From positions 1 through 64,000 of the forward strand of contig DLKC01000086.1 in NCBI GenBank assembly GCA_002478885.1: DNA of 64,000 nt. Direction: 5' to 3'. The DNA comes from Chitinophagaceae bacterium UBA7600 (GTDB taxonomy: Bacteria > Bacteroidota > Bacteroidia > Chitinophagales > Chitinophagaceae). The notes below the pieces were generated by a model, which saw only the letters and a program-made list of their open reading frames with translations, had not been told where the DNA came from and did not search any database. This document shows, piece by piece, positions 33,647 to 42,933 of this stretch. The translations under genes and the position numbers were made by a program. The first letter of the stretch is position 1, and every line of letters begins with the position of its first letter.

Positions 33647-34837
33647 TTATTTAAGTTTCGTCGTTAATGCGAGGTTTATACCTAAACTGGTGACCGGCAA
33701 ATCATTGATTCCGATGCCACTGATGGGTATCCTGTAGTAGGGTTCCACCCTCAGCATACCATTTTTCGAAATTTGCCGCTCGTAACCAACGCTTAAATGA
33801 ATATTCGAGAAGTAATAGTTCGCCGCCTTATTCACATACTTCACACCTTCTTTCTGTTGCCCGTTGGCGTCGTAAGAATAATTGTAAAGCTCCTTGTGCA
33901 TAACATAAGAAACTGCGCCCGCAGACGCAAAAAAACCTCCTTTTTTCTGCTGCTTGAAATTGTATTTCACGCCAAACGGAATCTCGGTGATGCTGTTATA
34001 GGCGTCGAGGCTAATAATATCGGAACCATCGCGGCTCAAACTATTTTTAGACAGGTATTTACCGTCGGAGTAATAATATTTTTTTGTAAGCAACATACCT
34101 AACTCCAGGCTAAGATTTTTGTTTAACTGGAAACCCGCAATAACTCCGAAATTGATGCCCGGCTTTGAAAATTGCTGAAGCTTTACCCTTGTATACTCAG
34201 GTGCAACCACGGCGCCAAAGTAAAACCGAGACTGTTTTTCAGGGGGTGAATGCTGAACTTCACTGCCGTTAGAAATAGTTGGCGCCTTTTCAAATTCCAA
34301 ACTATTGATGCTTAATTGCTTGTCTATGCGTAATTCAGCCACGGGGCCCTTTTGCTCTGCAATGGCAGTCAAGAATAAAGATTTATCTTTTGTATTAATT
34401 TCTGCAACCGACGCTGCCGCTATATCACCGTGTTCTATTGCTGTTAACGGCGAAGTATTGGCCTGCATCCTGTTAGATTGTGCAACTAGTGCAGTAGATT
34501 TTAGTACACCAAAATTTGCCATTGCTTCCGGCTCATCGTTTGAATGCTGAGTAATAACAATGGGAACCTGCAGGGTACGCATGCCAGCTCCCGGCTGTCC
34601 CGACCTCGAAGGCTTTACCTCCGCAATAGCCATTGGCACAAGTACCAGCACCAGTGCCGCGGCCCACTTTTTTGCCGATAAATAAAACTTCTGGTTTACT
34701 GATTTAGCTAAATAAACACCTGAATTACGGCCAAATTCTTCGTTGAATTTTTCCCAATCTGAGGACTTTGTATTAAGCGGGTAATGATCGGCAGCCTTTC
34801 GAAAAAGATCATCGATATGTTCATTTCCCTGCTGCAT
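33647..34837 (-). CDS. Sigma-associated protein: cytoplasmic N-terminus, one TM helix, C-terminal beta-barrel
   Basis: 396 residues. The N-terminus (HIDDLFRKAADHYPLNTKSSDWEKF) resembles the cytoplasmic anti-sigma-like segment found next to ECF factors in Bacteroidota; one membrane helix follows at about 56-72 (AAALVLVLVPMAIAEV). A 130-residue low-complexity linker leads to an outer-membrane-barrel-like domain (about 205-396) with FYFGAVVAPEYTRVKL, SLELGMLLTKKYYY and RVEPYYRIPISGIG strands. There is no cleavable signal peptide. The first 17 bp overlap the sigma gene. It may control the sigma factor; if the barrel is in the outer membrane the protein would span both membranes. Confidence 0.72.
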   Translation of the reverse strand: MQQGNEHIDDLFRKAADHYPLNTKSSDWEKFNEEFGRNSGVYLAKSVNQKFYLSAKKWAAALVLVLVPMAIAEVKPSRSGQPGAGMRTLQVPIVITQHSNDEPEAMANFGVLKSTALVAQSNRMQANTSPLTAIEHGDIAAASVAEINTKDKSLFLTAIAEQKGPVAELRIDKQLSINSLEFEKAPTISNGSEVQHSPPEKQSRFYFGAVVAPEYTRVKLQQFSKPGINFGVIAGFQLNKNLSLELGMLLTKKYYYSDGKYLSKNSLSRDGSDIISLDAYNSITEIPFGVKYNFKQQKKGGFFASAGAVSYVMHKELYNYSYDANGQQKEGVKYVNKAANYYFSNIHLSVGYERQISKNGMLRVEPYYRIPISGIGINDLPVTSLGINLALTTKLK

Positions 34838-35540
34838 ATTTGGGTGCCGTATAATTTTTATTGATTGCTTTTTGAAGAATGTTTCTTGCTTTAAATAAAC
34901 TGGATTTAGACGTGCCGACTGATATATCGAGCATTGCCGCTATCTCCATGTGATTGTATCCATCGATGACAAAAAGATTAAAAACCGTTCTATAAGACGG
35001 CGGCAGCTTTTTCACTTCAGAAATAAGCTCCTTGTAAAACAGCAACTGGTCTGCTGCGGTACTTTTGTCAGGCTCTTCCCAAACCGATTCGGGCAAACCG
35101 CCAATCTCTGGTATCATTTCCTTTTTACGCAAAAGATCTATTGCCGTATTCACCATAATCCGGCGCATCCAGCCCATTAAAACCACCTCAAGCTCATTTT
35201 CATTAACTGTTTCAAAGTTCTTCAATGCCCTGAAGATTTTTAAAAACCCATCGTGCACCACGTCGACAGACTGCTCGTAACGGTAGATATACCGGAAAAC
35301 CACTTTCAGGCAAAAACCAAAATAATGCTCGTAAAAGATCTCCTGGAATTTGTTATCGCCATTCCTGCAACCTTCTACTATTTCGTATAAGTTATATCGC
35401 TTGTGCTCACTATGGTTCAACACATGTATAATACGTAAAAAATTTGCGAAGGTTGCCCTGGTTAAAAAATTTATTGTCTTGTCAAAGTACCGAAATATTT
35501 CCGGTGATAAATCGATTTTGCATAATTTAATCAGCCGCAC
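34821..35540 (-). CDS. ECF-type RNA polymerase sigma factor
   Basis: Up to 239 residues. Sigma region 2 is at about 65-135 (FQEIFYEHYFGFCLKVVFRY, then VVHDGFLKIFRAL and a WMRRIMVNTAIDLLRK motif) and region 4 at about 165-225 (LPPSYRTVFNLFVIDGYNHMEIAAMLDISVGTSKSSLFKARNILQ). ECF members are usually about 190 residues, so the first 45-50 residues (MRLIKLCKIDLS...) may be untranslated and the true start could be a TTG or GTG near the NHSEHKRYNL segment. Overlap with the downstream barrel gene supports coupled expression and a sigma/partner pair. Confidence 0.85.
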   Translation of the reverse strand: MRLIKLCKIDLSPEIFRYFDKTINFLTRATFANFLRIIHVLNHSEHKRYNLYEIVEGCRNGDNKFQEIFYEHYFGFCLKVVFRYIYRYEQSVDVVHDGFLKIFRALKNFETVNENELEVVLMGWMRRIMVNTAIDLLRKKEMIPEIGGLPESVWEEPDKSTAADQLLFYKELISEVKKLPPSYRTVFNLFVIDGYNHMEIAAMLDISVGTSKSSLFKARNILQKAINKNYTAPKYAAGK

Positions 35541-35584
35541 GTTTCCGACTAAAATTTTCTAGAAATTAAATTTCAATACTTAGC

Positions 35585-35648
35585 CTTTTGCTGTACCCGG
35601 CTACAGTGCAACCAGCAGCATCCGTTGCGTCGCACTCTTGTGCTGCTG
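35585..35648 (-). repeat. Dispersed element copy R17
   Basis: Core GTTGCGTCGCACTCTTGTGC at 35624-35643. Flanking arms CAGCAGCA and TGCTGCTG form an 8-bp inverted repeat around the core, and GTACCCGGCTAC lies on the box-B side. It is inverted relative to R18, 71 bp away. Confidence 0.82.
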
Positions 35649-35714
35649 TACCAATCGCAGCAAGACAGCGGTCATTAATGTCCACCAGCCGGGCGGTACC
35701 ATGTTGTGCTGAAC

Positions 35715-35803
35715 GTAGAAGTGTGCGACGCAAGGAACGATGCCACGGAGCGAACAGCCGAGATCCGAAAAACAGGAAAAAAAATGGGTGGTTTTAGAAA
35801 CTT
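35715..35803 (+). repeat. Dispersed element copy R18 (3' of HTH paralogue 2)
   Basis: Core GTAGAAGTGTGCGACGCAAG at 35715-35734, then GAACGATGCC and an extended A-rich end reaching the stop codon at 35804. Confidence 0.78.
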
Positions 35804-36799
35804 TCAGAGCAATTTCTTTCTCGACTCAATCTTATCGCGCACGATCTTAAAAAAGCGGGAACGCTCCCTTTCGCTGACCGAGCTGATGAGTGTTGATTTT
35901 CGCATAAGGGCCTGCACATGGCGATACATGTTATCGCAAAAATGAGTATCGTTGGTAAGCATGAAATTAATGGCGCTGTGTATAAGAAACGCGGTTTTAA
36001 TGTTATCGGTAATTGCAAGCATGCTGTTATCGAGAATTATGACCTCGTTAAAGTAAAGGCTGAACTTACCTAACGGTTTTTTGGAGCTATCGCCCTGGTT
36101 AAATTTATAACCAAGGGCGGCTTGTTGCTCGATATGGGTTATCAGCTTTTCAAAAGAATCGTAAACCAGCCAAACATCTTCTTTTGATTTAAAGAAGCCG
36201 GCATCATTATAAAAATCGATTTGCCTTATGGTGCTGTTTACGGTTTCTATATTCCACAGTTCTGTTGTATCAAGCTGGTTGAAGTAACTAAGGCTTTTTT
36301 TACCTTTTTCAAAAATAGTTTGGGGGTAATTGCTTAAGTCGATTGCCACATGTTGCATTTGAGGAACCTGCAGGATGGTTTTTAACCAGAAATAATATTT
36401 GAATGCGGCAAATGGCTGAAAATGGAAATAATGAAAAACAGGAATGTCTTTGCTCAGGTAGAAAAATTCTTTGCTTTTGAAAGAGGCGAGGTAGGCAGTT
36501 TGCTGCACGACGCTTGACATATAATCTTCGAAATCGAAGTCTTTTGCGTTAGCCAGTTTTCCGTAAAAACAAAATGCGTCGAGCCTGTTGTTACTGAGAT
36601 GATCCAGCGAAATATTATAGCGGCTGGAAAGTTTTAGCAGTTCTGATAACGAAAGCTCCTTGTCGCCCCTTATACGCCGGTATGCGCTATCTGTGCTTAC
36701 TTCAAGAACAGCGGCCACGGAATCTACAAGGGATTCGCTTGGTTGCAATTTTGATTTAAGCGCTGTGAACAAAGCATCCTGTAACACTGAGGCTTCCAC
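35804..36799 (-). CDS. Putative HTH regulator, paralogue 2
   Basis: 331 residues. The N-terminus (about 20-75) has an HTH-like segment with SADSAYRRIRGDKELS-type recognition helix (here DSAYRRIRGDKELSLSELLKLS) followed by YNISLDHL. The remainder is an alpha-helical domain of no family I recognise, with FKSKEFFYLSKDIPVFHYFHFQPF and a C-terminal RKSTLISSVSERERSRFFKI. It is the same length as, and clearly homologous to, its neighbour at 36818-37813 (18 bp away), so the two arose by tandem duplication. DNA binding is inferred, not proven. Confidence 0.68.
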   Translation of the reverse strand: MEASVLQDALFTALKSKLQPSESLVDSVAAVLEVSTDSAYRRIRGDKELSLSELLKLSSRYNISLDHLSNNRLDAFCFYGKLANAKDFDFEDYMSSVVQQTAYLASFKSKEFFYLSKDIPVFHYFHFQPFAAFKYYFWLKTILQVPQMQHVAIDLSNYPQTIFEKGKKSLSYFNQLDTTELWNIETVNSTIRQIDFYNDAGFFKSKEDVWLVYDSFEKLITHIEQQAALGYKFNQGDSSKKPLGKFSLYFNEVIILDNSMLAITDNIKTAFLIHSAINFMLTNDTHFCDNMYRHVQALMRKSTLISSVSERERSRFFKIVRDKIESRKKLL

Positions 36800-36817
36800 T
36801 AGTTATTTTTTTAAAAG

Positions 36818-37813
36818 TTAGGTATTTCTTTTTCTTGCACTTACTCTCGTTCTTAGAATGTTGAAGAATCTTAAGCGCTGCTTTTCATTTTCCCTGCTGA
36901 TAAGCGTTGATCGTCGCATAAGACCGCTGAACATATCGCTCATTTGTCCGCAAAATTTTTCATCGCTTGTGTGCATGTAATTCAGCACATCGTAGTTTAT
37001 AAAGACCGATTTTATGGCGCCGCATTTTACGAATATGGTATTGTCGCCAAGCACTGTTTTATTGTGAAACAGGCGCAGGTTAGCAGGTTTATTTTCGGCA
37101 TTCTCTCCACGTATAAACTTAACGCCTGCTTCGGCCTGCAAACGCAGGTGTTCAAGTGCATCGATAATGGAATTGTAAATAGCGTTCACTTCTTCAGTTG
37201 TGCGGATGTACCCTGCCTCGTAGTAAAATTCAACCTGTGCAATAATTCCGTTTACACACTCCGTATTCCATATTTCAACGGTCGGCAACTGGTTGTATGC
37301 TTTACAAAGACGTAAACCGGCCTCTTCAATATGCGCTGGCAAACAATTTAAACTAAAAGTAGCATTAACGAATTGAGGGTGACAAATAATTGACTTCATC
37401 CAGAAAAAATAGCGGAAGGCAAAAAGGGCTTTATAACAGAAAGAGTGAAATAGCGGTATGTCCTTTGTCAGGTAAATCACTTCTTTTTCTCTGAAGCTGC
37501 TGATAAAATTAACCTGGCTACCAAGACCTTCAAGGTAGTTCTCAAACGTATAAGTGGTTACATTAACCCGGTGGTCGCGAAAAAGGACAAAATCATTGTC
37601 GAGTTTGAGCAACTGATCGAGTGAAATTTTAAAATGCTCACAAAGTGTTTTTGTCTCGTCCAACGTTAATGGCGTTTCTCCCCTGATACGCCTGTAAACG
37701 CTGTCTGAGCTCAGGTATAAAATTTCAGAGATGACATCTGCAAGAGAGGCACCTTCATGACTGACCTGTTTTATGTGCTGAAAAAGAAAATCCTGGGCAG
37801 GAAGCGAACTCAT
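36818..37813 (-). CDS. Putative HTH regulator, paralogue 1
   Basis: 331 residues from the ATG at 37813 (the ORF start at 37891 adds 26 residues without support in the paralogue). It shares with the next gene the HTH-like SSDSVYRRIRGETPLTLDE, the FREKEVIYLTKDIPLFHSFCY block and the C-terminal LMRRSTLISRENEKQRLRFFNI. Such proteins are found in Chitinophagaceae but their signal is unknown. A stretch of 240 bp without features lies between it and the next plus-strand gene. Confidence 0.68.
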   Translation of the reverse strand: MSSLPAQDFLFQHIKQVSHEGASLADVISEILYLSSDSVYRRIRGETPLTLDETKTLCEHFKISLDQLLKLDNDFVLFRDHRVNVTTYTFENYLEGLGSQVNFISSFREKEVIYLTKDIPLFHSFCYKALFAFRYFFWMKSIICHPQFVNATFSLNCLPAHIEEAGLRLCKAYNQLPTVEIWNTECVNGIIAQVEFYYEAGYIRTTEEVNAIYNSIIDALEHLRLQAEAGVKFIRGENAENKPANLRLFHNKTVLGDNTIFVKCGAIKSVFINYDVLNYMHTSDEKFCGQMSDMFSGLMRRSTLISRENEKQRLRFFNILRTRVSARKRNT

Positions 37814-38131
37814 GATTATAGTGTTTTGGGGTAATGCCACACAATCAATTGTTTTCACGGTACATTGCAGCAACAAGTTAAGCAAATTCATTTCAAAAAC
37901 GTTAATATCTGCGAATTCGGGTTAAACAAGCTTTCCAGCACACAAGAAATTGAAGCTGTAACAAAAAACATATTCCAACGTTTACCATCGTGGGTTTCGG
38001 TAAAAGAGGCAACGGAAACAGTTGCGCATTTTAATTGCACGTGGATGCAGCAATGCCCATCTTTACCGGGTCTAAAAGAAAAAGGAAAGATTTTTGCTAT
38101 AACTACAGCATAAAAGAGGTAAGCTAATACT

Positions 38132-38794
38132 ATGGATGTACCGCGCAACCAACATAAGTACCTGCCAGCAAAGAAAAGAACAATTTTCCTTCAGGAACGC
38201 AGGGTAATATATTTAATCTTGCCTTGCCTGGCATTGCTTTTAAACACTTACGTTTTTGCGCAAGAAACAAAACTTGAATACAAAGTAAAACATGGAAATT
38301 CAGATATAGGTTCAGTATTGGTTACGCATAGGGTTAACGGCAACAGGCAAAGCATTCAACTCATTTCGAATGTAAAAGCCGGTTCGTTAATCACGTTTAA
38401 GATCATTGAGAAAGCAGAGGCACAGTTCGAAAATGGCTATTTGCTGTTTTCCGCGATTTACAGGGAAGTTAATGGCAGCGAAAAAGTAAACTCAAAACAC
38501 CGGGCAGTGAACTCAGGCTATATTATTGAGACAGGCAACAGAAAGGATTCAGTTTGTTGTTTCAAAATAAGTTACGACCTGTTGAGTATGTTTATACAAG
38601 AGCCAGTTAATATTACAAGTGTGTATTCCGACAATTTCCGCGAGTTCATCAAAATAAAAAATCTTGGCAAAGAGCAATACCGGCTCGATTTTCCGAATGG
38701 CGTTTATCAAAAATATTACTACCAGAACGGACTACTTGTTAAACAGGAGATTCATAACACCCTTTATACTGCCATAATGGAATTGAGCAAATAA
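38132..38794 (+). CDS. Exported protein, DUF6134-like
   Basis: 220 residues. An N-terminal basic stretch is followed by a hydrophobic signal segment (about 25-44, ending in YVFAQ). The rest is a beta-rich fold (LEYKVKHGNSDIGSVLVTHR, YLLFSAIYREVNGSEKV, YRLDFPNGVYQKYYYQNG) like the DUF6134 group, which is exported and uncharacterised. It stands alone; element R19 follows but is oriented to the converging antiporter gene. Confidence 0.65.
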   Translation: MDVPRNQHKYLPAKKRTIFLQERRVIYLILPCLALLLNTYVFAQETKLEYKVKHGNSDIGSVLVTHRVNGNRQSIQLISNVKAGSLITFKIIEKAEAQFENGYLLFSAIYREVNGSEKVNSKHRAVNSGYIIETGNRKDSVCCFKISYDLLSMFIQEPVNITSVYSDNFREFIKIKNLGKEQYRLDFPNGVYQKYYYQNGLLVKQEIHNTLYTAIMELSK

Positions 38795-38838
38795 GGAACT
38801 GATTTATTGCAACACAACTGCTGCGTAGCGCTTCAACA

Positions 38839-38895
38839 GCACAAGTGAGTGACACAACAAACGATGAGTAAAGTACAAAAGCCCATACCAAAAAA
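38839..38895 (+). repeat. Dispersed element copy R19 (variant core, 3' of antiporter gene)
   Basis: Variant core GCACAAGTGAGTGACACAAC at 38839-38858, then ACGATGAG, AAAGCCCATACC and AAAAA directly at the TAA stop codon (38896-38898). Confidence 0.82.
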
Positions 38896-40131
38896 TTATT
38901 TATACAGCCTTTTGGCAAAACCACCAACGGTAAGCCCTTGGACCAGGATGGAGAAAAGCACTACTATATAGGTGATAAATACGATGAAGTCTTTTGACTC
39001 TTCGCCTGAAAGTGAAAGCGCCATGGCTATGGACAGGCCACCCCGCAAACCGCCCCAGACCAGCAGAAGCGCCTGTTTTGATTCTATTCCTGATTTTTTT
39101 CCTGCGATGAACAGCGGAATTTTTAATGAAACATAGCGGGCAAAAAGTACAATGGGTATGGCAAATAGCCCGGTAATAAGCGCGTTATAACTGAAGTCGA
39201 GCACCATTAATCTTAGCCCTATCAGCACAAATAAAACGGCGTTCATAATAACATCGATCAATTCCCAGAATTTATAAATATAAAGCCGCGAGGTTACGCT
39301 CAGGGTATTGTCTTTTGCTTTGTTACCAAAGAACAAGCCCGCAACTACAATTGCCAGCGGACCGGAAAGATGCATCATCGTAGCCAGGTAATAACCGCCC
39401 ATTACAAGAGCGATTGTGATCATAACTTCTGTTTCATAATTGTCAATCGATTTGAGCAACCGGTACGCGCACCAGCCCGCTACAAATCCAAAAATCACAC
39501 CGCCAATCGCTTCCTGCACAAACAGCATAGCAACCTCGGCAACCGAAATATTTTCAATGCCAATTCTTATCACCTGCAAAATAATGGTAAAAATCACAAC
39601 CCCTACCCCATCATTAAATAAAGACTCGCCAACAATATTTATTTCTATTTTTTTAGGCACATTCGCCTTTGTAAGAATGCCGAGCACAGCGATGGGATCT
39701 GTTGGTGAAATAAGCGAACCAAAAAGCAGGCAATAAATATAATCAAGATCAAAGCCTGTGAGTTTAATCGCATAGTAAAGCAACGTCGCGATGATGAAAG
39801 TAGAAATAAGCACGCCCACAACAGAGAACATAAGAATGTTTCGGCTTTCAGCCTTTAACAAAGAACCATCGGTGTGCAAAGCTCCGGCAAACAAAAGAAA
39901 ACTGAGCATAACATCGAGCAGCACCTTCGAAAAGTTGATCTGCTCAACCACAGCTTCCGCAAATTGAAAAACTTGCGGATTAAAGTAGTTAACAATAAGC
40001 ATTATTACAGAAAAAATAATCGCCAGTACCATAAGACCGATCGTAACCGGCAGTTTCAGGAACCGTACATTAATGTATCCGAATGCCGACGACAGCACAA
40101 TCAGCAACGTAATAATAGTTAGCAAATCCAT
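38896..40131 (-). CDS. Na+/H+ antiporter, CPA1 family
   Basis: 411 residues with about 12 membrane helices. CPA1 motifs are present: SLISPTDPIAVLG (ion-binding Asp, about 140-152), GESLFNDGVGVVIF (Asp of helix 5, about 167-180) and the Arg-Gly-Gly motif WGGLRGGLSIAMALS (about 358-372). It exchanges Na+ or K+ for protons at the inner membrane for pH and ion balance. Gene symbol not assigned because CPA1 subgroups are not separable by eye. R19 abuts its stop codon; R20 lies about 125 bp upstream of its start. Confidence 0.9.
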   Translation of the reverse strand: MDLLTIITLLIVLSSAFGYINVRFLKLPVTIGLMVLAIIFSVIMLIVNYFNPQVFQFAEAVVEQINFSKVLLDVMLSFLLFAGALHTDGSLLKAESRNILMFSVVGVLISTFIIATLLYYAIKLTGFDLDYIYCLLFGSLISPTDPIAVLGILTKANVPKKIEINIVGESLFNDGVGVVIFTIILQVIRIGIENISVAEVAMLFVQEAIGGVIFGFVAGWCAYRLLKSIDNYETEVMITIALVMGGYYLATMMHLSGPLAIVVAGLFFGNKAKDNTLSVTSRLYIYKFWELIDVIMNAVLFVLIGLRLMVLDFSYNALITGLFAIPIVLFARYVSLKIPLFIAGKKSGIESKQALLLVWGGLRGGLSIAMALSLSGEESKDFIVFITYIVVLFSILVQGLTVGGFAKRLYK

Positions 40132-40254
40132 AGTATATAGCTGTTAATGGCTTTAACGCCGTTTCACTGGTTAAATGTTGATAAGCCTGCAAGGCAAAGT
40201 AAGCAAAACAGGTTGCAATTAGCTTTTTGATTTTGGAAATTACAAAACCATGCA

Positions 40255-40318
40255 GTATAGCAGTTATTGGCCCGTCAACAGTACCGCTATTAGGCATACT
40301 TGCGTCGCACTCTTGTAC
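40255..40318 (-). repeat. Dispersed element copy R20
   Basis: Core CTTGCGTCGCACTCTTGTAC at 40299-40318 with TATGCCTAATA and GACGGGCC on the minus-strand side. It lies in the gap between the divergent antiporter and acyltransferase-like genes. Confidence 0.75.
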
Positions 40319-40444
40319 CCCACCGCTCTTCGCAGCAAAAAAACCGGCAATAAAGACTTTAGCGTTAGCACCCGTTGCCGCCGGCACACTTTTAATAGCA
40401 TGAGATTTGTTTTCTTTTTTATCTTTCGTCTTTAAGTAAATACC

Positions 40445-41635
40445 ATGACCAGCAACCCAAAAATGACCACACAAAGAGTAAATTCGATCGACATCTTACG
40501 CGGACTTGTGATGCTTATTATGGCACTTGATCATGTACGGGATTTCTTTCACCTCAATAGTGTTACGCAAAACCCTACGGATCTTGCATCAACAACACCT
40601 ATGCTCTTTTTCACCCGATGGATCACTCATTTTTGCGCGCCCACTTTTGTTTTGTTGTCGGGTGTGTCTGCATTTATTGCCGGGCAACGCAAAACAAAGA
40701 AGGAACTTAGCCGATTTCTGATGCAGCGTGGCCTTTGGCTTATTATCGTTGAAATTGTTGTGATGACGTTTGCGCTAAGCTTTAACCCGTTTTACAGTGT
40801 TATCTTCTTTCAAATATTATGGGCATTAGGCTTTAGTATGATTATGTTGGGGCTCCTGGTAAAAACATCAACAAAACTGATCCTTGTAACAGGTTTAGTG
40901 CTGGTATTCGGCCACAACATCTTTGACTTCATACATTTGCCAGATCACAGTTTTGGCAAGACACTCGTTGGTATTTTCCTTAACGGAGCACAAACCATAT
41001 TGCCTGTTGGTCCGGGAAGGTTTATTGCCATATTCTACACCGCGCTGCCATGGACAGGCATAATGCTGCTTGGATATTCACTAGGGGCGTTTTACCAGCA
41101 ACCCAATGCCACGAAAAGGCGACAACTTTTATTTGCTTTGGGTTTATGTGTAACAGTCTTGTTCGTTGTTCTTCGTTCTTTAAACTTTTACGGCGACCCT
41201 TCCCGTTGGTCAACGCAAAAAGACGGATTGTTTACATTTCTTTCTTTTATTAATACAACAAAATACCCGCCTTCATTGCTGTTTGTTTGCATGACGATTG
41301 GCCCGGCCCTAATGCTGCTTTCAGCCATCGAGAAAGCGCAAAATAAGTTCAGCAGCATACTTATGGTCTACGGCCGTGTGCCTTTTTTCTATTTTGTATT
41401 GCACTTTTATATAATTCACCTGCTGTGTGTCATTTTCTTTTTTGCAACAGGCTTTGGCGTAAAAGATATCGTGGACCCGGTAATACCTTTCCTGTTCAGG
41501 CCGCAAAAATTCGGATTCGATCTATGGGTGGTGTATGTTATCTGGTTTTGTCTTATAATTTTTATGTATTGGCCATGCAGGTGGTTCGGCAAATACAAAG
41601 CCACTCATAAAAAATGGTGGCTGAGCTACGTTTAA
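40445..41635 (+). CDS. HGSNAT/DUF1624-type membrane acyltransferase-like protein
   Basis: 396 residues with about ten helices. The N-terminal SIDILRGLVMLIMALDHVRDFFH and the THFCAPTFVLLSGVSAF block are the DUF1624 / heparan-alpha-glucosaminide N-acetyltransferase signature, with the conserved His in LDHVRD. It is a distant relative of the gene at 25242. The substrate is unknown; transfer of acetyl groups to sugars across the membrane is the best guess. The SMP-30 gene follows after 45 bp on the same strand. Confidence 0.82.
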   Translation: MTSNPKMTTQRVNSIDILRGLVMLIMALDHVRDFFHLNSVTQNPTDLASTTPMLFFTRWITHFCAPTFVLLSGVSAFIAGQRKTKKELSRFLMQRGLWLIIVEIVVMTFALSFNPFYSVIFFQILWALGFSMIMLGLLVKTSTKLILVTGLVLVFGHNIFDFIHLPDHSFGKTLVGIFLNGAQTILPVGPGRFIAIFYTALPWTGIMLLGYSLGAFYQQPNATKRRQLLFALGLCVTVLFVVLRSLNFYGDPSRWSTQKDGLFTFLSFINTTKYPPSLLFVCMTIGPALMLLSAIEKAQNKFSSILMVYGRVPFFYFVLHFYIIHLLCVIFFFATGFGVKDIVDPVIPFLFRPQKFGFDLWVVYVIWFCLIIFMYWPCRWFGKYKATHKKWWLSYV

Positions 41636-41680
41636 AAAACTACCTCCTTTTCTCTAAAAGAACTGTTTCTACATAATATT

Positions 41681-42595
41681 ATGAGACGACTATTAGCATC
41701 AATTTTCAAGACTGGCCTGCTTTTACTGGTTTTTACAAGCATATATGCGCAGAACGGCCTGGATACAGCCATTGTTGCTCCCGGAGCAAAACCGGTGCTT
41801 GTTTCGAAACAGTTCAGTTTTACAGAAGGTCCAGCCGTTGACAAACAGGGCAACATCTTTTTTACAGATCAGCCAAATAATAAAATATGGAAATATGATA
41901 TTGAAGGAAAGCTAACCGTGTTTCTCGACGATGCGGGACGTTCAAACGGCTTGTATTTCGATAAAAAAGGTAACATTATTGCATGCGCTGATGAGCATAA
42001 TCAGCTATGGTCGATCAGCCCTGATCGAAAAATAACACTGCTTGTGAAAGACTACAACGGCCATACGTTTAATGGGCCGAATGATTTGTGGATTAACAGC
42101 AACGGATGCATTTATTTTACCGACCCGTACTTTCAGCGGGATTATTGGAAAAGGACAAAACCAGACGCGGCCTTGAGCGGAGAAAAATTGTATTTTATGA
42201 AAGATGAAACATCGGCCCCGGTACTGGCAGACGCCAATGTTAAGAAGCCAAATGGCGTGGTTGGAACGCCCGATGGAAAATTTTTATTCGTAGCCGATAT
42301 GGGTACGAATAAGACTTACCGATACCAGATAAACAAAGATGGTTCGCTAAGCAACAAAGAGATTTTTGTTAACCAGTCAGCAGACGGTATTACACTCGAC
42401 GAAAAAGGTAATCTCTATCTCGCCGGCTCGGGTGTTACTGTTTATAACAATAACGGCGTTAGAATCGCACACATCAATATTCCTGAAGCCTGGACTGCCA
42501 ATGTTTGCTTTGGAGGCAGGAACAAGAACGTATTATTTATGACAGCATCAAAAGCCATCTACATACTGCAGATGACTGTAAAGGGCGTTGAATAG
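41681..42595 (+). CDS. Exported SMP-30/gluconolactonase-family protein
   Basis: 304 residues with signal peptide (ending in SIYAQN). Six-bladed propeller features are clear: FTEGPAVDKQGNIFFTD with metal-binding Glu, FNGPNDLWINSNGCIYFTDP (Asn ligand), KKPNGVVGTPDGKFLFVAD and QSADGITLDEKGNLYLAG (Asp ligand). Family members hydrolyse sugar lactones with a divalent metal. Its export fits a periplasmic role, possibly completing the oxidation of sugars such as by the dehydrogenase at 28.4 kb, though the two genes are not linked. Confidence 0.85.
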   Translation: MRRLLASIFKTGLLLLVFTSIYAQNGLDTAIVAPGAKPVLVSKQFSFTEGPAVDKQGNIFFTDQPNNKIWKYDIEGKLTVFLDDAGRSNGLYFDKKGNIIACADEHNQLWSISPDRKITLLVKDYNGHTFNGPNDLWINSNGCIYFTDPYFQRDYWKRTKPDAALSGEKLYFMKDETSAPVLADANVKKPNGVVGTPDGKFLFVADMGTNKTYRYQINKDGSLSNKEIFVNQSADGITLDEKGNLYLAGSGVTVYNNNGVRIAHINIPEAWTANVCFGGRNKNVLFMTASKAIYILQMTVKGVE

Positions 42596-42676
42596 CTTAT
42601 GGCCGCCATTATTCTTCATTGAAACTCTTTCACTTATTTTAAGTTTATTCTACTGATTGTTCAGCGTTGCTCTACA

Positions 42677-42740
42677 GTACAAGAGTGCGACGCAACAGGC
42701 GATGAGCATAGGTTTAAAGCTTACTACAATAATCGTGTCC
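42677..42740 (+). repeat. Dispersed element copy R21
   Basis: Perfect core GTACAAGAGTGCGACGCAAC at 42677-42696, then AGGCGATGAG and AAAGCTTACTACAATAAT. It lies between two plus-strand genes and does not face a minus-strand stop codon. Confidence 0.78.
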
Positions 42741-42845
42741 AAATATTTTGCGGTTCAAAAAAAGCATGCCTCTAACTGTAATTTTTATTGCGCGAAATAT
42801 AAGGCAATCGGCTTGAGATTATTATGATTTTCATTCCAAGAAAGA

Positions 42846-42889
42846 TAACGATTGTCATAGAATTGTAAAACGCGATAAAAATACCTTGT
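42846..42889 (+). promoter_or_regulatory. Crp/Fnr-like dyad and promoter of redox cassette 1
   Basis: TAAC-N4-GTCAT at 42846-42858, then 23 bp, then a -7-like TACCTTGT (42882-42889, two mismatches). The stretch from the dyad to TGTAAAA matches that before cassette 2 at 19 of 24 positions and the spacing is identical, placing the dyad near -42. Confidence 0.6.
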
Positions 42890-42933
42890 GCAGGTTTTTA
42901 CAGCGTATTAAACAAACCATAAAACTCAATTTT

